Of a DNA stretch of 24,471 nt, positions 1 to 10,100 are shown one piece after another. Position numbers and translations under genes: made by a program. Below the pieces are notes generated by a model, which saw only the letters and a list, made by a program, of their open reading frames with translations, ran no database searches and was not told where the DNA came from. The number at the start of each line of letters is the position of its first letter. The stretch's first letter is position 1. Source of the DNA: Priapulus caudatus. Its lineage: Eukaryota; Priapulida; Priapulimorpha; Priapulimorphida; Priapulidae. Location: the NCBI RefSeq assembly GCF_000485595.1, contig NW_014577263.1:314369-338839 (forward strand), read 5' to 3'.

Positions 1-349
1 GGCGAGAATGGTGTATTGCGAAGGAATAATTGACATTATTGTATGTGTAGCTAGTATTTAATGGTAAGTAAGATTAAAGGATACTGTTAGGGTTACAGGA
101 CGGTTAGCAACTCTAAAGGGCATGCAACATAAAGCTCATGCAATTTCAATAAAAAAAAAATAAAAGTTTGAGTTGTACTCGTTGTCCGATTTTCTATTTC
201 GATTAAGGAATGAAAACTACTGCTGTCTTAAATAGATGACTAAGTACTAAGTTTTTGTTTAAAAGGGTATCATGGGCAATATATTCCATCCACGCACCTA
301 CATGGCCATAATTTTATGGCATTTATTGTAAATCATTGCACATTTACAG

Positions 350-3157
350 GTTGCCATAATTATAACCTGTATCGAGATAGTGGCAGCACCTGCGTCTGCT
401 GTGAAGCACTACACATGCTTCAGCATCAAATGGTTGATAAGGATTTTTGTCAGTTGAGGCAGGTAAGTTCACTGAAAAAAAGTTCGTCAGTACACGGTCA
501 ACTATTGCAATAATTGCACTGGGTTCCACATCGGCACGAATTTAATATAACTTCACTTCGTAATGCTCCAAGTCATTAATGTCTTGGCAGCAGTAGTTCT
601 ATGTAATCAGATTTCGCAGCAGTAGGCGTAATAAAGCACCAAAGCGACATAACGTGATCGTCTGTAGTTTAGGCAACTTTGCGTGGTAAAAACCTTGTCA
701 TCTGTTTATGACATTGGCGATTCTATCTGCAACTGCAACAGTTTACGATTATCCAGCTTGGACAGAATATCTTCAACCAAGTGGCCTAATCAATTGAACT
801 CGCGTTTGAACAGTAAGCGACGAGTTTGGAGAATTTTGAACTGCTTGTTACCATTACGTCGCACCCTAAATACCCGAATAGAGTTGAACATCTATATGTT
901 GTAATATCAGGCCGCACGCTTGTCGCCGGGGTCGACAAGATAGATATGGTACTGTCAACTTTATTAGCAGTGAGACTATACTACTTACATCGTGTCAACA
1001 TCAGCGCGGGACAATTGTGGCACAGGGGTGAAGTGGTGTCTTTATGCCATGTCTGTCCTAGGTTTATCTTTTGCTGCCGATGTCTAGTGTGCGCGATTTA
1101 TATTTGTTTTTGTCCCATTTGCGATATTGCATTGGCGATATGCGATTTCTCGTTGACGTATCTGCTTTTCTGTGCGTTAGTTTTAAGTCGCGGTGTGACA
1201 AAACAAAGTGACGAGGTGCTGTTGGCCTGGAGTTCCGGCTGTGTTTCGTGAGCTCAATAATGATTTCTGCTGGTTGTACACTGTGCCTCTTGCTGTTTTC
1301 GTTCGACAGACGTGATGTACAAGCGATTAGCCGGCGGGCGTGTTTACCCTGAGACGGTCTCAAAACATACAAAGTGAACGGCTTTTCGAATCATTTATTG
1401 GGAACTGGGGAGCGGAAGACGACGACTATTCGGCGAAGGCTGCGCGCACCTGTGGTGGTCAATCGTAGATGGTGAAATAAAAGAGCGAATAGATGTCATA
1501 GTTTTGAGACAACGAATTTTTACATTTCATTGCGTATTCTTTGCTGTAAATTGGTTTGATCGGGCAGAGATGTTGTGTAAGAAGTCGTCGTCTGTTCGAT
1601 GGGCATAATAAAACGATGGGTGTCGTTCAGGAGTGATATCGACGCGGTTGTCAGCAGTAAGCGCTACGTATTGTAGACAATGTGAACTATCGACCTCTAT
1701 TGATTTATTTATATATATACTATATATATATAGAATGACCGTGATGCAGTTTGCTACTACCCTAACACTTTTACGCGTATGTATGTTTTTTTGTAGGATT
1801 CTGGATTCGGGCTGTGAAAACGAGACCGCCCAATCACATCGACGTTACAAAAATTGATCAGTCATCAGAAAGAGAGGCGGCGACAACAGGTGGGTCCAAT
1901 CAACGTAATCTGGTCCGATCGCACTTTCCCGCGGGCTCGATCGGTTCGCTACGTAGTTGCTCTCAAAAGTATCGCCGATACGTAATCGGGATCACGGGCA
2001 GGTCCGTATCTTGATATGGTTCAGATTGTGAAGGCGTGTATCGTGTACGTATCGCTATCGTGAAAGGCTGTTATCGTGATACGATATTGTATCGGTGAAG
2101 GCTCATCGTGATACGTATCGTATCGGGAAGGCTGCCATCCGTGATACGGTATCGCTATTGTGAATGCGCTGGTAGTTGGCTAGCGTATTCATAATCCGTG
2201 AAGGCTGTAATTCGTGTATAGCGTATCGTATCGTGAAGCTGCATTCGTGATACGGTATCGTATCGTGAAGGCCTGGCATCGTTGATAACGTATCGTATCG
2301 CTGAAGGCCTGCCATCGTGATACGTTATCGTATCGTGAAGGCCTCATCGTGAGTACCGTATCGTATTCGTGAAGGCTGCATCTGATACGTATCTATCGTG
2401 AAGGCTGTTATCGGTGACGACGAAGTCGATGATACGTAATGCTACTCTGCATAGTTGCATCGTGAAGCGTATCGTTGAACGTATGTAGGAATTGCTCTGA
2501 TCCGTGATACCGTAATCGTATCAGTAAGCGTGCATCGTTGATACGTATCGGTATCGTGAAGGCTGCATCGTTGATACGTATCGTATGCGTGAAGGCTGTA
2601 CATCATGATACGTATGATCGTGAAGCTGTATCGTGCATTACGTACGTATTCGTGAAAGCTAACCGTATCGTCGCACTCGTAGGCGTTCTCACGAGCAAGC
2701 CGTAATATCAATGAACCGCTGACGTCGAATCGATTTCCGCATGCTCGTCAGTTGCCTAGTTTGTTTTTCTGAAAGTATAACGATACGGGTCATAGCATCG
2801 TGAGGCTGTATCGATGTATGACGCGTATCACAACCTAGCTACCCGCATCGGTCGTACCCTCACCCTAGGGGTATGTCCACGCGAAGGTAACGTTGAATAA
2901 GCGTTGATGTCGGATAACGTTTCCGCGCAGGATGGTCTGCTGCGAGCAAATGGCGAACGTCTGGCGGAAAAGACGCCAGTGCACACCACACTGGAAGAAT
3001 CCTGGAACGTACAGCGTTCGTGCTGGTCGGCCGCCGAGCAACGGCGCGTACAGCAAACAATCACCGTCGACAGTCGGATAGATGAGAAAGAAGGACCGCC
3101 GCCTGCTGTCGCAACCCAGAGCTGCAGCGTAGCCAGGCAAAGTGGTACTGGGTGTGA
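350..3157 (+). pseudogene. B4GALT-like: Inverted partial copy of the GT7 gene (exons 3-7), disrupted
   Basis: Left-arm copy. Equivalent exons: 350-462, 757-948, 1310-1438, 1797-1889 and 2931-3157, with introns still closely similar to the right arm. Exons 1 and 2 have no copy. Damage: exon 3 is 4 nt short, the HDVD region is altered (the first Asp codon reads TAC, with a shift behind it), the exon 5 donor GT reads GC, exon 6 has one extra base, and exon 7 is about 36 nt longer. The TTA codon at the Tyr289-equivalent position is kept. With no promoter, signal anchor or stem visible it should not make a secretory-pathway enzyme. Part of the damage may be sequencing error. Confidence 0.8.
2025..2830 (+). 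repeat. 31-bp minisatellite, left arm (degenerate)
   Basis: Tandem units of about 31 bp containing GTGATACGTATCGTATCGTG and GAAGGCTGCATC, irregular with many indels. It lies in the intron between exons 6 and 7 of the glycosyltransferase copy and is the inverted counterpart of the array at 7255-8035. Confidence 0.9.
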
Positions 3158-3400
3158 CGCGTAGGCACCAGCGGCAAATGCTGGGCAGAGCGGGCTAGAG
3201 CTGAGCGCAGGGGCAGGCTGTGGGCTAGAGCAGAGCACGGGCAGAGCTGGCTGGGAGCCAGAGTCGCAGCGGCAGGAGCTGGGTAGAAGGCAGAGCCAGG
3301 CGGCAAGTCTGGCTAGAGGCCAGAGCCAGGGGCCGAGCTGGGCTTAAGAGCCAGAGCCGAGGCAGAGCTGGCGAGCGTCACTAGTGGCAAAGTGGGTGTG
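3150..3400 (+). repeat. 29-bp minisatellite, left-arm counterpart
   Basis: Units related to GGCTAGAGCCAGAGCCAGG and GGCAGAGCTGG follow the stop codon of the left glycosyltransferase copy. They end in a second copy of the exon edge (GCGAGCGTCACTAGTGGCAA) before the inner end of the arm. Confidence 0.85.
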
Positions 3401-3440
3401 GTGTGATGTGCGCGCGCCAATAGCAAAAATTTGTTATCGA

Positions 3441-3500
3441 AACACACGCACGCACGCACACACACACACACACACGCACATTTATTTATTTATTTGTGTA
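3441..3500. repeat. CA microsatellite and TTTA tract at inverted-repeat border
   Basis: (CA/CG)n followed by TTTATTTATTTATTTG starts where the left arm ends and unique sequence begins. It may mark the rearrangement breakpoint. Confidence 0.8.
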
Positions 3501-3541
3501 TTTATTGATTGATTAATTTATCTGTCTATTTATTTATACAG

Positions 3542-4846
3542 GTGTCTGTAGTCGACCTTCTCTCGTGCTACGGCACGGTGACGACCAGGAGAGAGAGGTG
3601 GAGCACGGCTTCACCTGCGAACAACACTCCAGAGAGGAGAAAACTCCGCAGAGAGTCACGAAGCTTCTCACCTCCGTCGCAAAATGTCACAGGTGAGATG
3701 ACAGACGATAAAAGAAAATGTCGGACATGAATAATATCGGGATCAGATCTTGTTAGATCAGATAAGGGGAGTCGTGTTAAGACTATAATGGACATTTATA
3801 AAGACGAATGAATTATTTATCCCACGTCTTATACTCGGTCAAAAACATTTTATAATACAATTATATATTATTGCCAAATGTAAATTCTATCCGATACATT
3901 TAAATCACGCCTCTGTTGCGCTTTGAATGGAATATTATTTATTCTCGTTAGTCCTACATGATAGTAGCAGGAGTATTATAATATAGACATAAGACATGTG
4001 ATATATATATATATATATATCTATATATATATGACATATGACATATGACATAGACATATAATATAGACATATATCATGACAATTCTGTAGCTGTCGGTGG
4101 CACTCTGTTTCCTCTCTCTCTCTTTCGTATTCAGCACGGGCAAAAGTAAAGCGAGCGTCATGCATCTTAAAGGACCGAAAGCAGTGACGTCAAAGTCCAG
4201 TCTGTACGGCATCACGGGACCTGCCTTGCATCGCATTACGTCACATCAGCAACGTAAGCTACGATACGTCGACGGTTATCATTGGCCGTCGTATTCAGAA
4301 AAAATGTTTTTTTACCCGCAATATCCACCTGCTGGTGATTGACAGGCAGTTCTAGCCAATCCGGGCTGCGATAGAGACGTTCTAAAAACGTTACTTAGTA
4401 ACGAAGTGTCGCAAACTCGACAAACTGGCGCGTGCGCGCTGGAACACGCGCAAAAATTAATATCCAAGTAGGATGCTGCATGATAACTCCGCTCAGATGG
4501 ACACAATAATTTACATACCGATAAAAATAATACGGAATGAACGGAGTCGTTTACAGTGACCGAACACGGCGGCCAGCAGGGAAGGCGACAGTCCATGTGG
4601 GGACAGGTGGCGCCCCCACACGTGCAGCAGCGACGTAAGTCGGCGTGGGGTCCGTCGCAGTCGACGACGATGCTTCCTCAGGCTAACATCATGGCTTCCC
4701 TGCACAACATGCACGAGAAACAGGTCGACCGAGAAATGAGGGTAATTAATGAAGGCGTGCAAGGGAGAGAGTAATGGTGAACATGTCTGTCTATACATTA
4801 CATAGTATAATATATATATATATATATATATAATCATCATCATCAT

Positions 4847-4879
<33 letters not shown>

Positions 4880-5144
4880 TATAATTTCCTACAACAATGT
4901 TTTATTCCGCTCCGACATTGTGAGGGCAATTCGCCTATCTCTACTCCGCCACTGTGACCTGTACGTCATGCGCGCCATCGCTAGTGACCTATAACTCCGG
5001 CGACGCTTCTCCTCTTAGGACTCTCCAATACAGCGCCGCCGGGAAGTCGCGCCGCCGCCGCTACGCACACAGCGGAGGGAGACTCTCCTGCTGCAACGCA
5101 ACGAAGATGCTGCTAAGAGAGACGGAGATGAAGGCGCACCCTGA
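3542..5144 (+). CDS. Unrecognised gene, 3' exons in the repeat spacer
   Basis: Three consecutive exons with strong borders and consistent phases: 3542-3692 (TTTATACAG / CACAG|GTGAGA), 4135-4253 (CGTATTCAG / CAAC|GTAAGC), 4557-4741 (TTTACAG / GAGG|GTAATT). Read in the phase-linked frame, exon a gives VCSRPSLVLRHGDDQEREVE, exon b TGKSKASVMHLKGPKAVTSK and exon c TEHGGQQGRRQSMWGQVA. They join through split codons AG|C and C|TG. A phase-0 terminal exon may start at 5019 (CCTCTTAG|GACTCT), reading DSPIQRRREVAPPPLRTQRR to TGA at 5142-5144. The protein is basic, Ser/Gln-rich and has no membrane segment. I do not recognise the family. Upstream exons are not visible and would lie left of the window if the left arm was inserted into an intron. 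The last exon is the least certain part. Confidence 0.5.
4001..4032. repeat. AT microsatellite
   Basis: (AT)n interrupted by one C, followed by GACATATGACATATGACATA repeats, in an intron of the spacer gene. Confidence 0.9.
4810..4880. repeat. AT, ATC and ATT microsatellites
   Basis: Three adjacent simple repeats, (AT)n, (ATC)n and (ATT)n, in the last proposed intron of the spacer gene. Confidence 0.9.
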
Positions 5145-5346
5145 GACGGAATCCCGCAGCGGCGCGCCACGCTCGCCAGGTGGACGAAACAAGTGCCGTT
5201 CTGACGACGCGGATCAGGATGAAGCGACGATGACTGGCAGGACGATCGCGGAGAGATTTAGGGAAGTGAGAGCGAAAGCTGCGGCAGTTCATGCCCGCAC
5301 AGTAACCATGGTAACCGTTGGCGAATCCCGACGCTTCGCTCCATGA
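4954..5346 (+). CDS. Alternative 130-codon open frame over the terminal exon
   Basis: A GC-rich open frame overlapping the proposed terminal exon in another frame. Its later part (DEATMTGRTIAERFREVRAK, then AAAVHARTVTM) looks protein-like and could be reached in phase 0 by an acceptor at GGATCAG|GAT (5218). Either this or the 5019 frame may be the real end of the spacer gene; the two exclude each other in one transcript. Confidence 0.25.
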   Translation: MTCTSCAPSLVTYNSGDASPLRTLQYSAAGKSRRRRYAHSGGRLSCCNATKMLLRETEMKAHPETESRSGAPRSPGGRNKCRSDDADQDEATMTGRTIAERFREVRAKAAAVHARTVTMVTVGESRRFAP

Positions 5347-5638
5347 CGTAGCACGCTTTCGTCTGCTGGATGTAATTGTTGATTCGAATGAAATCTCAGT
5401 TGGTTTTGTTAGACTGTATCACCCCCAAGATATACAACACACTACACATGTGTTTGTATTGTATCTATGGTATCACGCTTGTTTGGATGCTTGCCATATC
5501 ACAAAAGTTACGCTGTTTATATTCAAAGTTTTCTATTCGCGGCACGAATTATGCGATTCGATTTTTTTATTACACGGCATCGTATTCGAATGGTTATAAA
5601 TAATACAAGAACGCTTATAAATGAAAAAAATAATATTT

Positions 5639-5644
5639 AATAAA
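5639..5644 (+). terminator. Poly(A) signal AATAAA of the spacer gene
   Basis: Canonical hexamer about 500 nt past the proposed stop codons, in AT-rich DNA typical of a 3' UTR end. It is the first AATAAA on the plus strand after the exons. Confidence 0.5.
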
Positions 5645-6684
5645 GTTAGACGGCATTGTTGACGCTCTTCAAGATTTTTGTTGGGCGTTTTATTGAGTGC
5701 AAGAAATGACACTGAATCACATAAATCTCTCTCGCATCTCCTCTATAAGTATATATAAGTATACAAATACAGAATCACGACCAACCCTATTACTCATATC
5801 ATGGAAATCGGTTGTTTGAAATACCTTCCAACATTTTAAAATGTGGGAACGCCTTTGCCACGAACATTATTGCAGTGTTTACTATGGCTACTGCAATAAC
5901 TTCCCAGCGGGTTGCAAAGCGTTAATTTTAGGTCTATACGTCAGAAAACCTATTTTCCTCACCCCGAACACACTCACAGCAATATGACAGGTTTGCCATG
6001 CATAACGCATTCACCCGTAAATGCACATGGCACTGAGTCAAGCGATGGCAGAAGAAAAATGCTGCAAATCGCAAGAATTCAAACCGCAAAGCACTGCAGT
6101 CGGCAAAATAAGCAGCGGGACTGTGCAAAGACACGCTGCTCGTACCCTCTTACGTTCCTAATCACGACGCGCGGCGATCCTGAGTGGCACATTGTCAGAA
6201 CCACAAAATCTGTCTCCACGATTACTCTCTAACCATCAATCTTTCTCGTATACGTACGACTCGAACCTTGGTTACATCCGCGCCAAGGTGAGAAACGCCG
6301 ATAACTTTTACCGGCATGTTCTGTCGACAGTCAAGGTAATGAGGGAAAGTTATTATAGATGTGTTACATAGGCCATCTCAGCATAAAATTCTTGCTATCT
6401 AAGCTGTTATACCTTAATAGGTAGGAAGTACACTCGTATATATTATACGCTCAATTTAGCCTACAGCTATTTATTCTTCTGCGGGCGCGTGTGTACACTC
6501 GCCGAAAATCCAACATTTCACCAACCATACGTCTAGAGATCTGCCACAAATCTGCTGTCTCCTCTTCTCTCATCTCTGTGCCGCTTGCCTCTCTCCCCCT
6601 CTCTGTGTAGCATCGCATGCCCCTGCTGCGCGACACAGTTTAATGTCTAGGACATTAAATTTAAAACATTAAGACTAAAATTTT
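5645..6684. other. Spacer 3' part, no gene seen
   Basis: Mostly AT-rich unique sequence between two convergent transcript ends. An open frame at 5912-6232 (106 codons) has no recognisable domain or splice support. A pyrimidine-rich stretch of CTCTCT type occurs near 6555-6605. Confidence 0.5.
6470..6475 (-). terminator. Candidate poly(A) signal of the GT7 gene
   Basis: AATAAA on the minus strand, about 490 nt past the stop at 6965 and outside the inverted repeat. With the signal at 5639 it would make the two genes convergent with about 0.8 kb between their ends. Confidence 0.35.
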
Positions 6685-6762
6685 GTTTCCGATAACAAAA
6701 TTTTTGCTATTGGCGCGCGCACATCACACCCAGCACACTTTGCACTAGTGACGCTCGCCAGC

Positions 6763-6950
6763 TCTGCCCCTGGCTCTGGCTCTAGCCCAGCTCTGCCCCT
6801 GGCTCTGGCTCTAGCCCAGCTCTGCCCCTGGCTCTTGCCTCTAGCCCAGCTCGCCCTGCTCTGGCTCCAGCCCAGCTCTGCCCCTGCTCTGCTCTAGCCC
6901 AGCTCTGCCCCTGGCTCAGGCTCTAGCCCAGCTCTGCCCAGCATTTGCCG
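6763..6950 (-). repeat. 29-bp minisatellite after the GT7 stop codon
   Basis: About six to seven units of about 29 bp built from CAGCTCTGCCCCTGGCTCTG and GCTCTAGCC, just downstream of the stop at 6965. On each side lies a copy of the exon 7 end (6963-7012 and about 6722-6765), so the array sits between duplicated exon edges. It would be in the 3' UTR. Confidence 0.88.
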
Positions 6951-6964
6951 CTGGTGCCTACGCG

Positions 6965-7155
6965 TCACACCCAGTACCACTTTGCGCTGGCTACGCTTGC
7001 CAGCTCTGGGTGCGACAGCGGCGGCGGTCCGATGTCGACGGTGATGTTTGTGTACAGCGGTTGCTCGGCGCGACCGCGACGACGCTGTAGTTCAGATTCT
7101 TCAGTGTGTGATGCCGTCTTTCCGCCAGCGTCGCCATTTACTCAGCAGATCCATC
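6965..7155 (-). CDS. B4GALT-like: GT7 gene exon 7: C-terminus with two frame slips
   Basis: Acceptor CCCCGCAG|GATGG. The first frame reads MDLLSKWRRWRKDGIT and meets TGA at 7103. The next frame continues TLKNLNYSVV and a third gives EQPLYTNITVDIGPPPLSHP to a TGA at 6967-6965. All three pieces match the B4GALT C-terminus in order, so two small indels are present. The edge of this exon is repeated beyond the adjacent 29-bp minisatellite. Confidence 0.85.
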
Positions 7156-10100
7156 CTGCGGGGAAACGTTATCCGACATCAGCCGTTATTCGACGTTACC
7201 TTCGCGTGAATACCCCTAGGAGGTAGGACGATGCGGGTAGGTTGTGATACGGTCCATATCATGATACAGCCTTCACGATGCTATACGTATCGTTATACTT
7301 TCAAGAGAAACTACCTAGCAACTGACGAGCATGCGGGAATCGATTCGACGTCAGCGGTTCATTGATATTACGCTCGTGTGAACCCTAACGAGTGGACAAT
7401 ACGGGTAGCTCACGATACGATACGTATCACGATACAGCATTCACGATACGATACGTATCATGATGTACAGCCTTCACGATACGATACGTATCACGATGCA
7501 GCCTTCACGATACGATACGTATCACGATGCAGCCTTCATGATACGATACGTATCACGATACAGCATTCACAATTACGATACGTATCACGATGCAGCCTTC
7601 ACGATACGATACGTATCAGGGTCTCGATCGTACCGATCAGCCTTCACGATACGATAGTATCACGAATGCAGCCTTCACGATACGATACGATCACGATGCA
7701 GCCTTCACGATACGATACGTATCACGATACAGCCTTCACGATACGATACGTATCACGATGCAGCCTTCACGATACGATACGTATCACGATGCACCTTCAC
7801 GATACGATACGCTATCCGATACAGCCTTCACGATATGATACGTACACGATACAGGCATTCACAATACGATACGTATCACGATGCAGCCTTCACGATACGA
7901 TACGTATCACGATGCAGCCTTCACGATACGATACGTATCACGATACAGCCTTCACGATACGATACGTACCACGATACAGCCTTCACAATCTGAACCATAT
8001 CAAGATACGGCCTTCGTGATACGATACGTATCGCGATACTTTTGAGAGCAACTACGTAGCGAACCGACGAGCACCCGGGAAAGTGCCGATCGGACCAGAT
8101 TACGTTGATTGGACCCACCTGTTTGTCGCCGCCTCTCTTTTCTGATGACTGATCATTTTGTAACGTCCGATGTGATTGGGCGGTCTCGTTATCAACAGCC
8201 CGAATCCAAATCCTAAAAAAAACATACATACGTAAAAGTTTAGGGTAGTACAACTGCATCACGTCATTCTATATATATATATATATATATAATATAGAGG
8301 TCGATAGTTCACATTGTCTACATAGTTAGCGCTACTGCTGACACCGCGTCGGATGTACACTCCTGACACACCCATCGTTTTATTACATCGAAAGACAGAC
8401 GACTTCTTACACACATCTCGCCCGATCAAACCAATTTACACAAAAGAAATACGCAATGAAATGTAAAAAATTGTTGTCAAACTATCATCCTATTCGCTCT
8501 CTTATTTCACCATCCTCACGATTGACCACCAGGTGGCGCGCACCTTCGCGACATGTCGTCGTCTTCCGCTCCCCAGCCCCAATAAATGTTCGAAAAGCCG
8601 TTCACTTGTATGTTTTGAGACCGTCTCAGGGCTAAAACCCCGCCGGCTAATCTGTTGTACATCAGTCTGTCGACAAAAACAGAGGCAAGTGTAACAACAG
8701 CAGAATGATTATTGAGCTCACGAAACACAGCCGGAACTCCCAGGCAAGCACCTCGTCATTGGTTTTGTCACACCGACTTAAAACTAACGCACAGAAAAGC
8801 AGATACCGGCAACGAGAAATCGCATATCCCAAGTGCAAATATGCAAATGGGACAAAAACAAATATAATCGCACACTAGAATCGGCAGCTAAAAATAAACT
8901 AGGACAGACATGCATATTAGAATAAACACCATTGCGTGCACAAATTGTCGCGCTGATGTTGACACGATGTAAGTAGTAAGTCTCTGTAATAAGTTGACGT
9001 ACACATATCTCATCTGGTCGACCCCAGGCGACAAGTGCCTGGCCTGACTATTACACATATAGAGGTTCAACTCTGATTCGGGTATTAGGTCGACGTCGTG
9101 GTAAACAAAGCAGTCGAAATCCTCCAACTTCGTCGCTACGTCAAACGCGATGTTCATGATTAGGCCCTTGTTGAAGATATTCTGTCCAGCCTGGATAATC
9201 GATAAACGTGCAGTTGCAGATAGAATCGCAATGTCATAAACAGATGACAAGGTTTCTTACCACGCCAAAGTTGCGAAACTACAGACGATCACGTTATGTG
9301 TTTTTAATTACCTACTGCTGCGAATCTGATTACAAGACTACTGCTGCCAAGACATTAATGACTTGGAGCATTAACGAAGTGAAGTGATATTAAATTCTGC
9401 CGTGTGACAACCCAGTGCAATTATGCAATAGTTGACCGTGTACTGCAAATTATTTTCAGATGAACTTACCTGCTCAACGACAAAAATCCTATAATCAACC
9501 ATTTGATGCTGAAGCATCGGGTGTAGGTGCTTCAACAGCAGACGCAGGTGCTGCCACCTATCTCGATACGGTATAATTATGGCAACCTGTAATGTGGAAG
9601 GATTACAATAAATCGCCCCATAAATTATGCCATCGTAGGTGCGTCGAATTATGCCATGATACCCTTTTTAAAACTAGTACTTAGTAATCTATTTAAGACA
9701 GCAGTAGTTTTCATTCCTTAATCGAATAGAAAATCGGACAACCGAGTACAACTCAAACTTTTTTTTTTTTTATTGAATTTGATGAGCAGTTATGTTGCAA
9801 TGCCCTTTAGAGTGCTACCCGTCTGTAACGCCTACAGTATCTTTAATTTACTTACCAATAAATACTAGCTACCATAACAATAAATGTCAATAATTCCTTC
9901 GCATAAACACCGGTGTCTGTGTCGACCGATGACGCGGCGTCACGCGGTCGTCGCCGGCAATCTAAAATCAGACTATAGATCATCAGGTCCGTTGTACAAA
10001 CGATGATTCAATCATGAAAGTTTGGACCGGATCTCCAACACTCAGTTCACTACACTACATAATACATACATACATACATACATACATACAATACATACAT

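Larger units (their letters stand above)
9..3443 (+). repeat. Left arm of large inverted repeat
   Basis: Its reverse complement matches 6685-9912, with many single-base indels. The inner end is clear: both arms share GCGCGCCAATAGCAAAAATT and the following GTTATCG, then diverge at about 3443, where a CA microsatellite begins. The outer end is within about 10 bases of the window start, so it may extend further left. It holds the damaged glycosyltransferase copy and both intragenic minisatellites. Confidence 0.92.
6685..9912 (-). repeat. Right arm of large inverted repeat
   Basis: Counterpart of the left arm. The outer end lies near 9912 (ATTCCTTCGCATAAACACC against the complement of positions 9-25), in the intron between exons 2 and 3 of the glycosyltransferase gene. 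Exons in this arm are mostly intact and continue to exons 1-2 outside the repeat, so this arm looks like the original and the left arm the copy. Confidence 0.92.

Noticed and set aside
2828-3306. Several overlapping minus-strand open frames in the left arm
   Set aside because: They are shadows of the plus-strand exon 7 copy and the GC-rich 29-bp minisatellite.
7378-8019. 213-codon open frame, the longest in the window
   Set aside because: It is the translation of the 31-bp minisatellite; the peptide only repeats SRYDTYHDA-like units and moves between frames.
1-9912. Giant transposon with 3.3 kb terminal inverted repeats
   Set aside because: The arms contain host gene exons and introns and end inside an intron; no transposase or target-site duplication is visible.
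1-9912. Missed-adapter palindromic read artefact
   Set aside because: Such artefacts have almost no spacer; here 3.2 kb of non-palindromic DNA separates the arms. Another kind of assembly error is still possible.
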